Shown: positions 28,913 to 39,953 of the stretch, piece by piece
Position numbering within the stretch: position 1 is the first letter of the stretch
Layout: every line of letters begins with the position of its first letter
Source of the DNA: Trichomonas vaginalis G3
Taxonomy: Eukaryota; Parabasalia; Trichomonadida; Trichomonadidae
Direction of reading: 5' to 3'
Length of the DNA stretch: 64,000 bases
NCBI RefSeq assembly: GCF_026262505.1
Contig: NC_067207.1
Span: 21,854,082-21,918,081, forward strand
Translations under genes and position numbers: made by a program
The notes under the pieces: generated by a model
Database searches by the model: none
Seen by the model: only the letters and a program-made list of their open reading frames with translations
Told to the model about the DNA's origin: nothing

Positions 28913-29131
28913 TTAGCGTGCTCTTGAGTCGGCGATGTCTGAAAGCTGCATGTCTTCAAATTTAGGAATTGTTTCTGACTTTATTGAGCTAGTGGGTGGA
29001 AGGGGATGAACTGGTGGAACTATGCAGTTTTCTGGGATTGCCAATGGCTGTTTTGATGCTGGTAAGTTACCTGAAGCAGCAGGTTTTGAATCATCTTCTG
29101 GAGCTTTAACTTCTTCGTATTCCTTACACAT
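28913..29131 (-). CDS. Small hypothetical protein (72 aa)
   Basis: A Pro/Ser-rich, probably disordered peptide (PASKQPLAIPENC, VPPVHPLPPTSSIK) ending DIADSRAR. It lies downstream of DRC2 on the same strand. Amino-acid composition is more protein-like than that of random AT-rich frames, and the local GC content rises. No family recognised. Confidence 0.45.
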   Translation of the reverse strand: MCKEYEEVKAPEDDSKPAASGNLPASKQPLAIPENCIVPPVHPLPPTSSIKSETIPKFEDMQLSDIADSRAR

Positions 29132-29423
29132 TTTGCGTTATTTGTCACTTTTTAAAATAAAGGTTACTAGGCAATCATTATTTTTCCAAGAATTCGTGCA
29201 GGATCATCAATACGGACCATGGTTAAAGCATTTTTGTCTCATATAATTAAAGGATTTTTCTTAAATTCATCAAATTATTGAGTAAAATATCTTTCTCATA
29301 TAAGCTGGTCATTAAATTGGATTTAAAGCACTAAGATGTCATTGAGCTTGTTGACGAATATGTAACAGAAAAATATTATCAAAACAATTTTTAAACATAA
29401 CAATAAATAATAACATAAAAAGC

Positions 29424-30821
29424 TTAATATCCTTGAAGCTTGGTTTGCTGGATAACAAGAGGTACATCTCTTGTTGGAATTGTATCTTCTGGAGGTCCAG
29501 ATTTTGGTGCATTAGTGTTCTGGTTAACAATGACAATTGTATTTGGTTTGTTAACAGCATCTTCTCTGACACCTAAGTTCTCCATATATTTCTGTAACAA
29601 ATTCTTATAATATTTGTTTTCTTCTGTGAGTTGAGCTTTCTCTCTCTGGAGTGATAATGTATCAAGTAGACACTTGTTATATCTTCTGTAGAATTTGTCG
29701 AATACATCACTCTCCTCAACGTATTTGCTATCACCTTTCAATTGGAGCTTAAAGTTTCTCATTTGGCGTTGAATTTCTGGATCATCATCTGCTATTGAAT
29801 TAGGGAATGGAATGATCTGTTCTCTTTCTGTTTCAAGTTTTCTGGTCATTTCAGAATATTTGAGAATGTTATCGGCAAGTTGTAATTTTTTCTGCAAAGC
29901 GTTGATTGTATCTTCAAAGGCAACGGATATTTCAGCTAATTTAGCAGCTTCAGTTGCTCTAAACCTTGCCATTACATCTTTGAGTTTTCTGAAGTGTAAT
30001 GATAATGTTTCTTTTTCTTGACGTAATCTATCATTCTCTTCTTTTGACTCTGTCATGTTATTTTTAATTTTACGGCGCCAATGAGAGATATCAGCCGCAT
30101 GCTTTGCAATGGCTTTCTCATTTTCACGCATTTCACGCTGCATCTTCTTGTGTTCTTCAAATAATTGATGGAATTGTGTCATTTTGTTCTCACTCTTCTC
30201 TTTATATTCCTTATTTGCAAGTTTCATTTGTTCATTAACTTGAGTAATTTGTTCCATAAGATGCATATTTAAAGCTGAAATAGATTCTTGACTGCGCATT
30301 GTCAAAGCATCCTTTTCGAACCTAAACTTGTTATCCAAAACGTCTCGGCGTTCTTTATATTCAAATCCAATAGCACTATTAATATTTCTCATTTCTGACA
30401 CGTGATCTTGGTAATTCTTGATAACGCGAGAACGGGAATCTTCAAAATCATCAACAATCGTTTTTAGTCTTGATTCCCAGCGTTCACGTTCTGTTTTCAG
30501 TCTCTTTTGAGATAGTTCGTGTAAGTCATTGAGAGTTCTTCTGTTTGCTAAAAGGTTGAACTGATATTGTTCTTCGTTTTCTTCAATCCAATCCTGAAGC
30601 CTTTTGACAACAGAATCACATCTATCAAGTTGTAATTGGTAATGGGCTTGAAGTTTATATATTTTTTCTTTCGTATCTGTTAAATATTCGTTATCAAGGA
30701 TCTGAATCCATTTGTCTTCAACTGCTTGGTTAACAAGATGTTCGTGCTGCTTGAACTCGGTGTATTTACTTTGGATTTTTTGCTTCAATTTTTCCTTGCG
30801 AACATCAAACATGCTTTTCAT
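29424..30821 (-). CDS. DRC2: Dynein regulatory complex subunit 2 (CCDC65/FAP250-like)
   Basis: A 465-residue coiled-coil protein. The best evidence is the C-terminal block EMTRKLETEREQIIPFP (~320-336), which matches the family hallmark MCRKLETEQEKVLPF of CCDC65/DRC2. It is preceded by WRRKIKNNMTESKEENDRLR, aligned with the family's central region. DRC2 is part of the nexin-dynein regulatory complex that links outer doublets and regulates axonemal dynein. The C-terminal 60 residues are not conserved. Its presence fits a motile flagellate and the nearby IFT121. Confidence 0.75.
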   Translation of the reverse strand: MKSMFDVRKEKLKQKIQSKYTEFKQHEHLVNQAVEDKWIQILDNEYLTDTKEKIYKLQAHYQLQLDRCDSVVKRLQDWIEENEEQYQFNLLANRRTLNDLHELSQKRLKTERERWESRLKTIVDDFEDSRSRVIKNYQDHVSEMRNINSAIGFEYKERRDVLDNKFRFEKDALTMRSQESISALNMHLMEQITQVNEQMKLANKEYKEKSENKMTQFHQLFEEHKKMQREMRENEKAIAKHAADISHWRRKIKNNMTESKEENDRLRQEKETLSLHFRKLKDVMARFRATEAAKLAEISVAFEDTINALQKKLQLADNILKYSEMTRKLETEREQIIPFPNSIADDDPEIQRQMRNFKLQLKGDSKYVEESDVFDKFYRRYNKCLLDTLSLQREKAQLTEENKYYKNLLQKYMENLGVREDAVNKPNTIVIVNQNTNAPKSGPPEDTIPTRDVPLVIQQTKLQGY

Positions 30822-31696
30822 GATATTATTTAAACGTCTTTTTGACGTTCAAGGAATTCGTGTCGAGCCTGTCCTTCGTTCAGATAGTATCAGTACCATT
30901 CGATTAACATTCCGAGTTGAAATTTATCGGCAAAGCTATTGCAAAGCTAATGCATCAAAATCCAAAGACTTTTCAAATTCCCTGTAAATACATCAAATGA
31001 TAGACAATAAAACTCCATTTATTTTGCATGTATTTCATGTGCGAATCGTGATGAATATCAGTATTATGAACAATCTGTCCACTTATTAGTAAATCAATTT
31101 AAAATTCGAGTCCTATCAATATTTATACCAGATTGATTTGCAAAGATGGATAACCAGCTGGAAATAGATCAAAATACTCCATGAAAAATTTACTGTGTCT
31201 CAAATAAGACGTAAATAAAATATATTTTTACTATTTCTTCTTTTTATAAAGTTTTATGCAACCAATAGGTAAAATACTTGAAAGATAGATCGCTTTCGAG
31301 CTAAAATGCTTGACTTTTTATTTCCAAAAAAAATTGAAATTTTTATTTATAAGCATTTTCAATTCTCAAAGCCAATAATATAGTTTTTCTTAATGAAATA
31401 AGGGAAATAAAATTTTTTTTGGAAAAATAAAAAGTCATGAAAATAGACATTATTTTGATATTTACATACTTCTGAAAAAATGTTGTCTCTTATCAAATAG
31501 AATTAGAGATTTTCTGTTCAAAACTGATAAGTGAATCGTCAAGCAATATCTCTCCCCATTCAAGCTATCTCAAAATGGTCAAAAACAACTACCTATTTTC
31601 AATTCATGTAATCAATTGAGAGATTATCAATTTCTTTTACATCCCACTTATTACCTATACAAAAGGATTTAACCTGTTAGATTCAAGCTCAATTAT
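30822..31696. other. Intergenic, no gene seen
   Basis: About 0.9 kb AT-rich. The 5' flank of DRC2 is somewhat richer in G+C up to about 30980. No repeat or RNA gene recognised. Confidence 0.45.
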
Positions 31697-32527
31697 CTAA
31701 AATTGATTTCCGTAAAATTTTCTCATTCTATGCATTGATGGATAATTGAGATCTCTAGGGTCTGGTAATAATTTGAGCTGTTCTCCAATTTTGCTTGGAT
31801 CTTTGTCACACGTTTCGTAGATTGCTTTCTGAATATTCCTTCTTCCATGAGAAACTTTCTTTTGAACGTTTTGATTTTTCGAAAAGAAGAACTCTGATTG
31901 CATAAAAATTGATCCTTTGATCTTCTTCTCTTCGGTCAACGAATCGAGAATCATTTTCTTCATCTGACTTGAATCAAATGTATTTAACTGTGAGAATATC
32001 TCTTCGTCAGATTGTTTCAACCTGAAATTATCTGGATCAACGCTTGATCCATTTGATTTTACCCCTTGTTCGAATTTTGGTGTTCTAGGTGTAATAAGTT
32101 GTTCGCTTGATGGGTCCTTGAACATTTCCATCTGTCTCTTTTTCTGCTGGGCATCTTCTTCTTGTTTTTGTAATAGACTTTCGAAAGCAATTTTTGATTG
32201 TGTATGTATTTGCTTTGCAAGGTTCACGCGAGAAACTTCGTTATGCAATTCCATTTCAACGTTCTCACGGTGAGAGGCTGTATTAATTACGTTGAGTTCT
32301 TGTTTAGAAAATCCAATTGCTGTATTGGAAAACATATGATTCGAATCGAATGTCCTTTGAGTCATTTCTACTGGAATTTGTCGATTATTGAATAATTCTT
32401 TTTTTCTACGTCTTGGAAGAGAAGTTGTTTCAAGAAAAAGCCAAGGAACCTGTTTGAAATCAATGTTATTCTTTAATCCAAGGGTTGGTGAAGAGTTTTG
32501 AACAGAAATACTACGCCTATGAGTCAT
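31697..32527 (-). CDS. Hypothetical protein (276 aa)
   Basis: No recognised domain. The N-terminal third is basic and probably disordered (LPRRRKKELFNNRQIP). A helical segment with heptad-like spacing runs ~85-135 (EVSRVNLAKQIHTQSKIAFE, then SLLQKQEEDAQQKKRQMEMF). The C-terminus is compact and basic (LNYPSMHRMRKFYGNQF). Codon use and length support a real gene. The composition would suit a cytoskeleton-associated protein, which is no more than a guess. It is divergently arranged with the SENP8-like gene. Confidence 0.65.
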   Translation of the reverse strand: MTHRRSISVQNSSPTLGLKNNIDFKQVPWLFLETTSLPRRRKKELFNNRQIPVEMTQRTFDSNHMFSNTAIGFSKQELNVINTASHRENVEMELHNEVSRVNLAKQIHTQSKIAFESLLQKQEEDAQQKKRQMEMFKDPSSEQLITPRTPKFEQGVKSNGSSVDPDNFRLKQSDEEIFSQLNTFDSSQMKKMILDSLTEEKKIKGSIFMQSEFFFSKNQNVQKKVSHGRRNIQKAIYETCDKDPSKIGEQLKLLPDPRDLNYPSMHRMRKFYGNQF

Positions 32528-33151
32528 AAAATTTTTGTTGATTTTGAATCGATTTTATTTTTGATAAGATAATGTTGAAAATACATAATACGTCATAATA
32601 ACAAATTTTGACGAATACAAAATTGAGTCAACTTTTGAATGATTTGAGCACAAAACACGTTATAATTCAAAAATATTAAATAAAAGTGACAATAATTTTA
32701 GAGGAGATTCAGCTTTTTGTCACCGATTTTTATCCAACACTTGGATTGGATATGAGGAGTTAGAGATAGACTATGAAATTTTAATTATCCAAAGAAATCA
32801 TCATCTATTTTTACTTCTTGGCTTAGGCACGACTATATTTGAACATGATCTTGATTGACGCTCAAATGGTTTTTTAGTTTGTAAGATATTTATGCCATTT
32901 ATGGCAATTTCTGGAAAAATTACTGGATTTGTTCTATATTTATTTGTGTTTTTTGAAACCTAATCCGTTTGATAATGCAGTTACTACATGATGAGATTAT
33001 GGTAGGAATAATACAATGAAGGTATAAATGTTGAGTGATTTTTTGATTGAGCAATTTTTATTGTGGGTCAGACACCCGCCATCCCCAACCTTTCGAAATT
33101 TTTCAGTTGATGTCTTGCAATTTTCTCAAAAATTTATTGTATAATATTGAG
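32528..33151. other. Divergent intergenic region
   Basis: Holds the 5' ends of the 276-aa gene and of the protease gene. AT-rich; no further feature. Confidence 0.4.
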
Positions 33152-33796
33152 ATGGAGCAAGACACCAACGAGTCAACAGTTCTATCAGCTAGCAGGATTA
33201 ATTTTCTGTATCAAGAATCCACTATAAAGCCGAAACCAAAAATATCTTTCGAATTTTCTGACTTAAATTGTCTTGCACCTACACAGTGGCTCAATGATGC
33301 AGTAATCAACTCTTACATGAATCTTATGAAATCCAAAACATCAGAAAATATTGGCTCAACAAATACATTCTTTTATGCAAAGCTAGAGAGAGATGGACCC
33401 GAATCAGCTGTTATGTGGGAAGGCATTAAAGGTGAAAAATTAAATATCTACGAAAAATTTTTAATTCCAGTATGTTCAGGAGCTCATTGGATCTTAATTT
33501 GCTGTGATTTTGTTCAAAATGAACTTCAAGTATTAGATCCGCTTGGAGGTATGTACCATTCCAAAGCAAACACAATTAACGGCTTTCTTTCATACCAAGG
33601 AATTCCTACTCTACCAGTTAAACATCCACGAGTACCTTCTCAACACAATGGATACGATTGCGGCGTTTTTCTTTTGTCAAACGCACGTTGCCATTTCTTT
33701 AATAACGGTATATATAATTTCTCTCAAGGTGATATTCCTAATATGCGTAGAAAAATCAAACAAGAGTTGTTGGATTGTGTTTCAAACAAAGACTAA
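33152..33796 (+). CDS. Ulp1-family cysteine protease, SENP8/NEDP1-like
   Basis: A 214-residue C48 protease, the size of SENP8 (about 212), which processes or removes the ubiquitin-like modifier NEDD8; SUMO is the alternative substrate. The substrate-binding LAPTQWLNDAVINSYM lies near 46-61. The catalytic triad is visible: His in GAHWILI (~112), Asp in LDPLGG (~129), Cys in GYDCGVFLL (~168), plus the oxyanion Gln in SQHNGYDC. The open frame begins upstream at a TTG (33047); I chose the ATG at 33152 (MEQDTNES) on family length. ATG 33110 is possible. Confidence 0.85.
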   Translation: MEQDTNESTVLSASRINFLYQESTIKPKPKISFEFSDLNCLAPTQWLNDAVINSYMNLMKSKTSENIGSTNTFFYAKLERDGPESAVMWEGIKGEKLNIYEKFLIPVCSGAHWILICCDFVQNELQVLDPLGGMYHSKANTINGFLSYQGIPTLPVKHPRVPSQHNGYDCGVFLLSNARCHFFNNGIYNFSQGDIPNMRRKIKQELLDCVSNKD

Positions 33797-34086
33797 TAAA
33801 TATATTATATTATTGTTTTATTTGTTATATAAAGGCCTTATTTCCTTAATTGTACTCTTTTGTTTTTTCTAATTTAAATGAGTTTTGTAGGTTTCTATTA
33901 TTTCTGATAGTTTTTTTTCTGGAAATATGCTATTGATTGAAAAAATATGAAAAATAAGTAAAAAGGAAGTGAAATTTTCTAGAACACAGGTTTTTATTAG
34001 AATTAAATTAATGTGATTATACAAAAACAAAAAATGAAAATAAAAATTATACATACATATCTTTACATGGTAACAAAACAATATGA

Positions 34087-34587
34087 CTAATTTTCTTTTT
34101 CAATTCTTATATCATCAACCCACTTCGGATGGGCAAAGAGGCATCTTGGACCATCTGGGCAAAATCCTGCAAGATAATTGAGACATATCGCATCACGAGG
34201 CGTGTGCTTTCTATTGCATTTATCTCCATGCTTACAAAATCCACTATTATAATATTTACATTCTGTTCCTATTCTATCTGTTAATTCATGCCGGAAAATG
34301 CATTCAAACTTGTTCGAACACTCATGGAACTTTTCCCAGAATTGACATTTTTTCATCTTATCGATGTTATACTCATGAAGCGATTGACAACGGTCTCCAT
34401 GTACACAATGTGTGTTTATCCATTTATCACAAACAACCTGATGAAAGTTATTTTTTTCATTCCTTGAAAGATTTGAGATATAATTTTTGAGATCTCTTTC
34501 TTCATTTTCATCTACTTCTCTCAGCACGGGTTCAAATTTGAATTCAAGGTTTTGCTGTTGGTTTTGCAGGTTGTGGAAGTACCACAT
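34087..34587 (-). CDS. CPSF30: CPSF30-like CCCH zinc-finger protein (mRNA 3'-end processing)
   Basis: A 166-residue protein with four clear CCCH fingers: VCDKWINTHCVHGDRCQSLH, KCQFWEKFHECSNKFECIFRH, ECKYYNSGFCKHGDKCNRKH and ICLNYLAGFCPDGPRCLFAH split over residues ~58-160. The spacing and sequence match fingers 2-5 of CPSF30/Yth1, which bind the polyadenylation signal in the CPSF complex. The first finger of the family is not evident and there is no zinc knuckle, as in the shorter Yth1 type. The open frame begins at TTG; the ATG is the next codon. TCATAA, an initiator-like sequence, lies ~10 bases upstream. Confidence 0.85.
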   Translation of the reverse strand: MWYFHNLQNQQQNLEFKFEPVLREVDENEERDLKNYISNLSRNEKNNFHQVVCDKWINTHCVHGDRCQSLHEYNIDKMKKCQFWEKFHECSNKFECIFRHELTDRIGTECKYYNSGFCKHGDKCNRKHTPRDAICLNYLAGFCPDGPRCLFAHPKWVDDIRIEKEN

Positions 34588-36821
34588 CAATTTTTATGAT
34601 TGAAAATTTTTGAAAAATTTGTCAAAATTTTTATAATTTTGGAGAACAATTTCAATTTATAGAACATAATTTCTGAGGAACCACCTTAATGAATATAATA
34701 TATAAGCTATACAGGATATTTACAGCATGGAATCTTATGACAATTTGAAAATAGTGAATGAAATATTAAATTATCTAACGCCATCCTTAATGGTTGCGCT
34801 GAATTCAATTTAAATAGTTATAATGAATCAGTCTGCTTCTCTTATGCGGTGGAATATATTGAGAAAATAACCCCAAATTTAAATCCAATGACAAATTTAA
34901 CATGTACACGTGTACAACATATTCCATTCATCTATTTGGCTTACATATATAGTCATACACAAAAAGGGGGGAACTCATTTTTTAGACCAAAAAAGTGGCA
35001 CCTGAGTATATTGTTTCTGCTTTATCTGATCATTGAAACGGAATTGATCCACGTTATTAGTATGAAACAATGATATAGTAGGGACTAAAGAATATTAATA
35101 TTACAAAAACCCAATTATTCGATGTTCAACTCATCATATCTTGCATTAAAGTTGATACCTTTATTTATTCGAAATATTACAACAATAGCAACCTTACGTA
35201 TTACCAATGATAGCCAGAGTACTATTTTGGCATAAAAAAATTAAAACGATATTAAGACAACAGATTGACTAGTCATTCTGGTATAGTATCATGCATACTA
35301 CCAGGTGATAAAATCTCAAATATCTTATCTTAACTTCCGTTTGATTATGAGATACAGATCTAATGTTGCTTGTTTTGTAGCCATAGTCACTAGCTGATAA
35401 CATTATTATGATAGGGAGACTAAATGTGCGAGTTTAATATACATTTGATTCAGATTTATTATCGAAAATCAAATCACAATATATATCTTGAACTCATCTG
35501 TTAATAAAATCATGATATTATTGATTGTTTTCTGGATGTTTACAATATTTTCTAAACATGTGAGGATAATCCTTAATTTGAACCAGAAATAATTTTAAAT
35601 TGCTAACAATGGATGGTTATCTATATAGAATAATATATTATTTTTGATAGTAAACTATGACTGATTTATAATTTAGGAATATATACTTCTTTTCTATATC
35701 TTTGAAAAATAGTTATATGATTTTGCTGTATAAGTGATATATTTTAATAGAAATATTATAGAATAACAAAAATAAAAAGGTTTTATCGATTTATAACACA
35801 ATGAAAAAGGTTTATTTCTCTCTAAATTATAAATTTTCAAAAAAATTAACCTCATTTTTCCAAAAAAAAATCGAGAATTGAAAAAACGTTATCATTTTCT
35901 AGAAAATTGCATAGGCTTTTTCTAAAATGGAAAAAATTTGGAGAAACTCACCAAGGAGAACTTCATTCTAGGTGTCAAAAGCAATTGCTATCAGTCAAAA
36001 AAACCTCGAAAATTTTAAATATTGATATCGATTTTCATCAATCACTTAAAATCTTTTGTTTGCAGTCGATGTTATCACATATTATTAAATTCTAATATAC
36101 TTGAACATACTACAAATCGTTTTTGAAACTTATCAACATTTCGCGCAATTTAACAATACTGCAACTCTCATACACAGTTCCCATTACCACAGTCTCATTT
36201 TAAGAAGAAATGATTAATAAAATCTAAGATCTAACGATTTAATTACCCAATTCGAATAATTTTTTTAATTATAAATACTTATTTGTGCATGCTTTATATT
36301 CAGATGTAGAAAGAAAAACGAATAAAGTGTTACTTCAGAAAAATACCTGAAAGCACCCTAATCAATAAACAATTTACTTTTTTAGCATCGAATTTTGCTC
36401 GTCTTGAGCCATATTTTTCGTTTAATTTTCATAATACGATAATACATATGGGTTATCAAGTAAAATATGGATATTTTAGAAGATGATAATATATCTCGAA
36501 ATCAAACGAAAGTCATTCTATGAGTCCATACACACTATTACTATACTTCATATGTCAAGCATAATGGGAACAATTTTGGTCGATACCTTTGTTGTCGACG
36601 AAGTTCTCCACCTTTTCATACACAAAATTAAATTAACCAATTTTTGAATTCAAGTTACGATTATAATCAAAACCAAGAGTATTGCTAGGAAAACTAAAGG
36701 AAATCATCAGTTTTCTGGTGGTTCATCCTATCACTAATAACAACACAATACGAAGAGGTTGAAATTTATTTTTTTTTATATTTTTTTATCGTTTCAGAAT
36801 TTTTTTTTTAGGTTTTTTTAT
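34588..36821. other. Long intergenic region, no gene seen
   Basis: About 2.2 kb of very AT-rich DNA between the divergently read CPSF30 and kinase genes. Short frames near 34849 and 35907 have no domain, leader or composition support. A stretch near 34725-34870 reads weakly like ankyrin-family protein in pieces; too weak to call. Confidence 0.5.
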
Positions 36822-39431
36822 ATGACGACTGCGCAAGAGATCTTAGCTGATGTGAAACCATATTTATGCAGCCTAGAAGATTTCGATCTTGTCAAAAAGA
36901 TTGGCGAGGGCGCTTTCGGACTTGTTTATCTCGGAATTCACAAAAGAACGGGCTTAAAGTGTGCTGTGAAGAAATTAATCACTGACGAGCTTGAAGGTAA
37001 TGAACTCGTGTACTTTTGTCGCGAAGTTAAAATTCTTGCTTGCTGCCATTCCTATTTTTTAGTCCCATTATTAGGATTTACTTACACATCTCCTTATTTA
37101 ATCATAACAGAATTTATTGAATGCGGAACACTATTCTCAGCTTTACATCATAAACCAGGTTCTCCAAATCTTACAAATACAGAAAAATGCGTCATTGCGA
37201 TGTGTATTGCACATGGAATGATGAATCTTCACAAAATGAAAATCATACATAGAGACCTTAAATCTCTTAATATTCTCTTAGACAATAGACATCTTCCAAA
37301 AGTTATTGATTTCGGTATCGCGCGTTTTAAAGATGATTCAACGAATTTAGTAACACAACAAATAGGTACAACACAATGGATGGCTCCTGAGCAATTGATG
37401 ACAGCTACATATACAAATAAAGTCGATGTATACGCATATGGAGTTCTTTTATGGGAAATTGTATCAGAAGATATACCATTTAGAGGTTTTACAGGCGTGC
37501 AGATTGCAATTCAAGTCGCAGAAAGAAATTCTCGACCAAAAATTACAGATAATTGTCCGAAAAAGCTGAGACAGCTTATAGAACTCTGCTGGCATAGAGA
37601 CCCAGAGAAAAGACCATCATTCAAACAAATCTTTCATTCATTTGCTACTCATAAAGTCGAATTTCCAGAAACAGATCCAAATTACGTTGACGAGATAGTT
37701 CAATTCATTAACCAAGTTGAGAACAGCAAACAAGAAGATTTGTACGCTCCTCTTTCAACAAGAATGCCAATTCCTCCTGAACAATTAAATCAAATCAGAA
37801 TGCAAAGCGAAAACTCCGAACAACAACAGCAACAAATACAGCCACAAACAGCAGCATTACATACACCACCTCCTCCTTACCAAGGACCTTCAATGCAAGT
37901 AAATAATCAAGAAATGCTCAGAAATCCATTGGCTCCACTAATGGTGCCCGCTCCTGTGATTAATAATAGCAGTATTGTACTTCCTACGAATAACAATCCA
38001 ACTTTAATAGAAGATAACGACTCAGATTCGGATTCTGACGAAGAAGAGGACGATCTTGAGTACAGTAGGTCTATATTTGATGGATTAGATAAAATCAATA
38101 AGAATAATGTCCTACAGTTCTATGATTCCATAAAACAAAATTTTGAATTTTCTCCATCCGCCAAAAAACGCAAAATCTGCGTCGAAGCAATTTGCAAACT
38201 AGCTGAACGTGATCCAGACCTGATGAATCCTCTAACAGATATACATATTTTCGAAATTTTACCTTATGATAATTCGAAATTGTTTGTTTACTTATCCAGA
38301 ATCGTTTCGGCAATGATGTCCGTGAAGCCAAGTGCGATAACACCAGAACTATCCCAGAAAATTGCACAAATGGCCGACAAAAACACCGCAGAAGTTTTAC
38401 ATTTGTTTTCCAAGTTCGCTTTGATCGCCAACAAGCACAAACAGGCCTTCCAAATTATCAGTCCGTTCCTTGCTGTCTCTTCGAGCTATTTAAACCGCGG
38501 ATTTACCCAAGATTTCGTCAGAATCCTCGTTTACCTTCTAAACATCAACAGCGCCTTCGCCGCCGAATACAGAACATACACATCCGATCTGTTTAAGCAT
38601 CTCCTGAAGTTTGGCTCTTCAGAAGATATCAAATTTGTATTTGACTGCTTAACTCAGCTCGGAAACGTCCTTCCACCCGTACAACCCGATATCCTCGAAG
38701 CGCACATGAAATCAGAGCATTTACACTCACTTCTCCTCTACATTATCAAAAATTCAATTAAACCGTCGGGAGAAATGATTTCGACACTTTTACAATTGTC
38801 ATTGACAGACAATTATGCTCTATGTGCTATATGTTCTATAGCTGAGAATCCTGCCGGTGCCGTTTTGATTCTTATGAACAAACAATGGCTTGATCCAAGT
38901 TACGACACAATTTGTGCCCTGAAAATTTTCTTGTCAATTTTAGTTGTTCCAGCGATGAGGCCAGCCATTTCTGAGTTGGAAGGAATACCAGAGTTATTGA
39001 CGAGAGTAAGCAAATCTAATGTTCCTGAACTACTTATTTTGATTTCTTCTGTTTTCGGAAAAATGAGTATTACATCGAATTTTGTTGAAAAACTTTCTTC
39101 TTCAACATTTACTTCGACGTATTTGCAGGCAACTGTTGTAACTTCTAGAGCGGATTTGGTACACGCGGGATTAGTTGTTGGAGCGGAAATTGCTAAAGGA
39201 GCTTTCTGTCCTGAACTTGTAACTCTCTGCCAAGTTGTGAATCATTTTGTTGTGAATCAATGCGACGCAACAGAAAAAGCTGTTTTGACTGCGGCTGTTT
39301 TGATGAACTACAGCGAGTGTAGACAGGCTTTCGTCAACTACGGACTGAAGAATGGAATTGTTAATGCTGCGGTTAGTCCTCAATATGAATCTATTAAGAA
39401 TGATATTATTGCTCAATTATCTGCACTTTAA
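36822..39431 (+). CDS. Tyrosine-kinase-like (TKL) Ser/Thr protein kinase with helical-repeat C-terminus (869 aa)
   Basis: The kinase domain spans ~20-290. It has the Gly loop GEGAFGLVYLG (28-38), catalytic Lys in CAVKKL (50), HRDLKS near 144, DFG near 163, and the activation segment GTTQWMAPEQL, all intact, so it is probably active. The subfamily resembles the TKL/PK family expanded in trichomonads and Entamoeba. A Gln/Pro-rich linker (~325-375) and an acidic run (NDSDSDSDEEEDD, ~410-420) follow. The C-terminal ~440 residues are helical with armadillo/HEAT-like character (SIAENPAGAVLILMNKQWL). The frame extends 21 codons upstream to a TTG; the first ATG is at 36822. Confidence 0.88.
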   Translation: MTTAQEILADVKPYLCSLEDFDLVKKIGEGAFGLVYLGIHKRTGLKCAVKKLITDELEGNELVYFCREVKILACCHSYFLVPLLGFTYTSPYLIITEFIECGTLFSALHHKPGSPNLTNTEKCVIAMCIAHGMMNLHKMKIIHRDLKSLNILLDNRHLPKVIDFGIARFKDDSTNLVTQQIGTTQWMAPEQLMTATYTNKVDVYAYGVLLWEIVSEDIPFRGFTGVQIAIQVAERNSRPKITDNCPKKLRQLIELCWHRDPEKRPSFKQIFHSFATHKVEFPETDPNYVDEIVQFINQVENSKQEDLYAPLSTRMPIPPEQLNQIRMQSENSEQQQQQIQPQTAALHTPPPPYQGPSMQVNNQEMLRNPLAPLMVPAPVINNSSIVLPTNNNPTLIEDNDSDSDSDEEEDDLEYSRSIFDGLDKINKNNVLQFYDSIKQNFEFSPSAKKRKICVEAICKLAERDPDLMNPLTDIHIFEILPYDNSKLFVYLSRIVSAMMSVKPSAITPELSQKIAQMADKNTAEVLHLFSKFALIANKHKQAFQIISPFLAVSSSYLNRGFTQDFVRILVYLLNINSAFAAEYRTYTSDLFKHLLKFGSSEDIKFVFDCLTQLGNVLPPVQPDILEAHMKSEHLHSLLLYIIKNSIKPSGEMISTLLQLSLTDNYALCAICSIAENPAGAVLILMNKQWLDPSYDTICALKIFLSILVVPAMRPAISELEGIPELLTRVSKSNVPELLILISSVFGKMSITSNFVEKLSSSTFTSTYLQATVVTSRADLVHAGLVVGAEIAKGAFCPELVTLCQVVNHFVVNQCDATEKAVLTAAVLMNYSECRQAFVNYGLKNGIVNAAVSPQYESIKNDIIAQLSAL

Positions 39432-39953
39432 TATTATTTTATTTTTTTTTCTTGTTTTGTTTTGTTTATATTTTTTTATTATTTATTAGTACTAAAAAAG
39501 CACTTTTATTTAGTTGTTTTGTTACAAATGAAGATATATTAACACTACATCATTGTTTTCTTGTTTGGATGCACTAACAATCCATTGCATTGAATCAATT
39601 TTGAGTATTTACAAGATTAAAGCAAGATTCCTAAGAATCTTAAAGTGTTCACATCAATATACAATTTCCTAACGCAAACTTTGTGGTACTTCAAAGAAGA
39701 ACACTATTATACAATTTTCTTAATATGAAAGCTTGATATCTTTATACAACTGCTCAAAGTTCTCTAGATAATTAATTTTTTTTTGAAAAAATTTTAACAA
39801 TTCGTTCATGATAAGTTTGTTAACATTGTTGTATTGAATGGAGTTGTATTTCTGTTATATGTCTATGATAATGATGTTTTGATATCAAATATGTATCTCG
39901 TGTTATAATGGATAACATTTGACATAAATCATTACACCGGAAATTGTCCATCA
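39432..39953. other. Intergenic, no gene seen
   Basis: 3' flank of the kinase gene, with a T-rich run just after the stop. The last ten bases (TTGTCCATCA) are the left copy of the putative target duplication of the next element. Confidence 0.45.

Noticed and set aside
34725-34900. Possible ankyrin-family gene relic (NSYNESVCFSYAVEYIEK)
   Set aside because: Short and ambiguous; similarity too weak to separate from chance in AT-rich DNA.
36759-36821. Hydrophobic N-terminal extension of the kinase (possible signal peptide)
   Set aside because: It begins at TTG and is a translation of a T-rich 5' leader; the ATG at 36822 is a better start.
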